DNA of 64,000 bases from an uncultured Eubacteriales bacterium (GTDB taxonomy: Bacteria > Bacillota > Clostridia > Oscillospirales > Acutalibacteraceae): positions 310,001 through 374,000 of the forward strand of contig CAKSLH010000001.1 of the NCBI GenBank assembly GCA_934466515.1, in the 5' to 3' direction. A program made the position numbers and the translations under genes. The notes under the pieces were generated by a model. The model was given only the letters and a program-made list of their open reading frames with translations, ran no database searches and had not been told where the DNA came from. Positions 61,027-64,000 of the stretch are shown in pieces (the first letter of the stretch is position 1; the number at the start of each line of letters is the position of its first letter).

Positions 61027-64000
61027 TTAAAAGGAGTCTATAAGACCGAGAACATAATATCTTATCTGAAGCAGATCCTTCATATTGACCTTGCCGTTAT
61101 TATCAACATCGGCACGGCTGAAGGCCTCGTCGCTTAAATCTATCATTCCGGCAATATAGTACCTTAATACAGAGCAGTCCTTTGCTGTTACTCTGCCGTC
61201 TCCGTTTACATCGCCCTTTATATTCTTAGGAGTATATTCACTGTCTAAAACTATAAGGGTCTTGTAGCCTGAGCTGTTGGTCTTTTTCAAGGCATTTTCC
61301 CAACCTGAATTACTGCTGTACTGAGCGCCGTTAAGATTATTTCTTGTCCAAAGAATTCCGTTTACGTAATTTATTTCGGCAGTCGAAGCATATTCCATAT
61401 TATTGAACTGGCAGTTATCAACTATCAGGTCGGTCATAAGGTATTTTCCGCTCATAGGCGAGCCGTCAAGCGTGCATCCGCGAAGAGCAAAGCAAAGCTG
61501 ATCAGCAGATGTATTTGAAGTTGCGATCCAGTTATATGACGACTCTTTTTTAAGAGAGGTTTCTATGGCAAAGCCGAACGGATCATAAGTCCAAGTTTCA
61601 TCCTTGAATGTGAAGTACCAGTTAACATCATTGAATTGGGCATTCTGAGCGGCATTGACATGTTCAATATGCTTTGTGCCGTCATAAACTATGTCGGAAG
61701 CTCCGCCGTAAAAACCTCCGGCAAATCCGTTCTTGAAAGTGGTATTTATAAAATAGATATCCTCTCTGGGAACTCTGTAAACAAAGCTGCTGTTTCTGTT
61801 TACCTCTATTGTAAACGGACTGTCAACCCTTACCCAGCCTTCCGCTTTATTGGTCTCAACGATTTTTCTTGTCTGTCCGATACCTGAACCGCTTGTTACA
61901 AACAGCTGCAGTCCGCACTGCTCGCCCCAGCCGTACAAGCCGACATCCACGGTTTTTAGGGTTACGCCGTCCCATTTGCCGTCCTTATCGAGATACTGAG
62001 CAAAATGGCATATACCGCCGTTATGGTCAGCTACAAACAGCTCTCTGTTATTTGTAGTATTGTTTCTGAAAGTGTTGTTTCCGAAATAAATATTTCTGCC
62101 CTGCAGAGCTGTACAGCCGCCGTCAAACACATTGTTTTCCCAGATCGCATTGCTTGAAATACAGGTCTGATAGGATGCATTTTTAGAAACAAGATCAGTT
62201 ACCCTGACATACTTTGTTCTTGCATTATAGCAATAGAAAAGTCCTCCCTGAATTGTTTCTTTATTAAGGAAATCAAGCTTATCCATCTGCAGATTTTCAA
62301 CATAGCCCTTGCCGAATGAAATGACATGATGATTGTTTTCGGCAACCGTCATAGCCTGTGCTTCGGCATTTGAAACAAGCATATTCATTCCCGATGAGCC
62401 CTGAGTGACCTTTCCTGCCATAGGCTGCCAATAGAATTTAACATTCGAAAAATAAATATTTTTAACACTGTCTGTATCATTTTTCTGACTGTCAGCCATG
62501 AAGAATATCGGAGCGCGTGTAGCGACTATTTGGAAATCCTCAAAGGCAACATTGCTGTCAAACATGAACAGTCCGTTTTCAGGCATTGCGTTGTAATTAA
62601 ATCTGAACATTACGGAAAGGAAGTGGGTTTTATTTACTCCGTCTCCTTTTATAGTGATGTTTTCGGGAACATAAACAGTATATTCAATCCTATAAACACC
62701 CTCGGGGAAGTAAAGCACTCCGCCGCCTTTTTTGCTTATCGCCGCAAGAGCGGAAGCGATTATCGGCGTGCAGTTCTGGTCATTGTAACCGGTAGCGCCG
62801 AAATCCTTTATATTATAGACTGTATCGGGGAAGGAATCCCTGATATTTCCGTCAACCTTGATATCTGACGGGATAGACCAGCATGTGCTGTCTCCGAAGC
62901 CGTTATAAACGCTTACCTCATAAGTTCCGTTTTCAAGGTCATGCGGAAGGTCAACGCTCACCGAATAATCCGACTGAACCTCTTTTACATCAAGATACCT
63001 TGTTGCCTTAGTCTTTTTATTTGTAAGGCGTACCTTAAGCTCGTCAACGGTCTTACCTTCGTCCTGATCGGGGGCTATATTTTCACCGATTATTCTTATT
63101 TCCTCACCCGCTGCCGAAGAATCGCCGTCAACACCCATTACATAGTCGATATAAGGAGCATTTATATAAATGACCTTATCACCCGAATCGGTATCGTCGT
63201 CATAATCATAGAGCTTTAATGCAAACATACAGTGCTTAAGCTCGGTTCCGTCGGCTTTTTCGGTGGGTAAAATAACCTTTAAAGAATCCGTAGTTTTCTG
63301 AACAATATTAAGACCTATAGCAACCGATATATCATCCCATGCGGGAGAGCCTGCGCTGTAGCTCGGAGCCACCGGCTCCTTTGTATGCTCGCCCTTCTGA
63401 ACTCCGCCGAAATCATGCCAAGTTCTGTCAATATAATCGGAAACTGTTTCACCTGCTATCTCGGTTCCGTTTTCAAAAGGAATTACTTCAACCCTCGAAA
63501 CATTCTCCGCGATATTACTGCCGCGGATAACGAATGAATCCCCCGGTTGTAAGAATGTATTTGAGGTATAGGTGACATTTATATCGGAGACGGTCTTATC
63601 CTCATCCCAGTCGCCTTTCATAAATGTTGCTCTGAAATCGGTTACATAGAATTCGGGAAGATAATCAAGCATTCCCAAGCTGTAAGAACCGATTACGGCA
63701 TAATTCTTACTTCCTGCAACGGCAGTCTTATCCGTATAAGTAAATTCATTGCCGTCCTCGTCGGTTACGGTAATAAAGCAGTTTTTATCAACATACTTAA
63801 GATGTACGGTTAAAACCTGACTGTAATTAAGTTCGGTAAGTGTCGAGAAATTCCAATTTCCGAGTCTTGATTTGAAATCGCGCATAACGCAATATGTGAA
63901 TTTCCCGCCATTGGTTTTAGCAAATCCTATTCCGCTGCTGGTCTTATCATTACAATAGGATATAACAGCCAAACGCTCATACCAGTGTGTTTTAAAGGTC
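61027..64000 (-). CDS. Secreted dockerin protein with pectate-lyase-like domain, partial
   Basis: About 990 C-terminal residues; the frame is open to the right edge, so the start and signal peptide lie outside. Order seen: end of a LamG-like module, two Ig/IPT-like regions with PGDSFVIRGSNI and EEIRIIGENIAPDQ, a Pectate_lyase_3 beta-helix beginning YNIKDFGATGYNDQNCTP, and a C-terminal dockerin with DVNGDGRVTAKDC and DVDNNGKVNMKDL, ending LGLIDSF. Paralogue of the protein at 26859, but the dockerin is terminal with no Ser-rich tail. Confidence 0.85.
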   Translation of the reverse strand, partial: TFKTHWYERLAVISYCNDKTSSGIGFAKTNGGKFTYCVMRDFKSRLGNWNFSTLTELNYSQVLTVHLKYVDKNCFITVTDEDGNEFTYTDKTAVAGSKNYAVIGSYSLGMLDYLPEFYVTDFRATFMKGDWDEDKTVSDINVTYTSNTFLQPGDSFVIRGSNIAENVSRVEVIPFENGTEIAGETVSDYIDRTWHDFGGVQKGEHTKEPVAPSYSAGSPAWDDISVAIGLNIVQKTTDSLKVILPTEKADGTELKHCMFALKLYDYDDDTDSGDKVIYINAPYIDYVMGVDGDSSAAGEEIRIIGENIAPDQDEGKTVDELKVRLTNKKTKATRYLDVKEVQSDYSVSVDLPHDLENGTYEVSVYNGFGDSTCWSIPSDIKVDGNIRDSFPDTVYNIKDFGATGYNDQNCTPIIASALAAISKKGGGVLYFPEGVYRIEYTVYVPENITIKGDGVNKTHFLSVMFRFNYNAMPENGLFMFDSNVAFEDFQIVATRAPIFFMADSQKNDTDSVKNIYFSNVKFYWQPMAGKVTQGSSGMNMLVSNAEAQAMTVAENNHHVISFGKGYVENLQMDKLDFLNKETIQGGLFYCYNARTKYVRVTDLVSKNASYQTCISSNAIWENNVFDGGCTALQGRNIYFGNNTFRNNTTNNRELFVADHNGGICHFAQYLDKDGKWDGVTLKTVDVGLYGWGEQCGLQLFVTSGSGIGQTRKIVETNKAEGWVRVDSPFTIEVNRNSSFVYRVPREDIYFINTTFKNGFAGGFYGGASDIVYDGTKHIEHVNAAQNAQFNDVNWYFTFKDETWTYDPFGFAIETSLKKESSYNWIATSNTSADQLCFALRGCTLDGSPMSGKYLMTDLIVDNCQFNNMEYASTAEINYVNGILWTRNNLNGAQYSSNSGWENALKKTNSSGYKTLIVLDSEYTPKNIKGDVNGDGRVTAKDCSVLRYYIAGMIDLSDEAFSRADVDNNGKVNMKDLLQIRYYVLGLIDSF

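Overview
The window looks like chromosome from an anaerobic Clostridia member, most likely an Oscillospiraceae/Ruminococcus-type plant-polysaccharide degrader. The evidence is dockerin- and cohesin-like domains, glycyl radical enzymes with a radical-SAM activase, YesM/YesN-type two-component control, LplB-type sugar transport, and frequent TTG starts and GGAGG ribosome sites. This is inferred from gene content; no rRNA or other taxonomic marker is present.

Layout. (1) 1-3681: the uvrB-uvrA repair operon on the minus strand; uvrA runs off the left edge. (2) 3772-22868: an integrated element of about 18.8 kb that splits a proline tRNA gene at the anticodon loop. The left end has the tRNA promoter, an interrupted 5' half, two 190-bp tandem units and a complete tRNA-Pro. 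The right end has the displaced 3' half and a terminator. The element carries a nucleotidyltransferase-like gene, two tyrosine recombinases, a Rep/HTH protein, an excisionase-like protein, two small unknowns, and one long minus-strand operon from a single promoter. That operon is dndB, a second PP-loop/PAPS-reductase-like gene, dndC, dndD, dndE, a PLD-helicase, a 58-aa ORF, a Rad50-like ATPase, a 159-aa unknown and a DUF262-DUF1524 (SspE/GmrSD-like) nuclease. It reads as DNA phosphorothioation plus an unusual restriction arm. I see no dndA and no dndFGH.

(3) 22928-43818: a minus-strand block for extracellular carbohydrate capture. From upstream to downstream: a GLUG-repeat surface protein, two ABC permeases, a palindromic MITE-like element, a solute-binding lipoprotein, a membrane-anchored cohesin-like protein, two secreted LamG-like proteins, a 49-aa peptide, a Ser-rich lipoprotein, a 1799-aa pectate-lyase-like dockerin protein, palindromic repeats, and a YesN/YesM regulator-kinase pair. 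(4) 43969-60570: a catabolic region with GH1 and GH2 glycosidases, two AraC regulators, two glycyl radical enzymes of unclear class, one activase, a short-chain dehydrogenase, an esterase, an M20 peptidase, a serine hydrolase and a 2-hydroxyacid dehydrogenase. (5) 60610-64000: a small lipoprotein and a second dockerin/pectate-lyase-like protein, cut by the right edge.

The likely logic of regions 3-5 is polymer binding and cutting outside the cell by dockerin-bearing proteins docked on a cohesin-like anchor, uptake through the ABC transporter, then glycosidases and radical enzymes inside. The most notable systems are the Dnd island with two PP-loop proteins and an SspE-like effector, and the possible single-cohesin mini-cellulosome.
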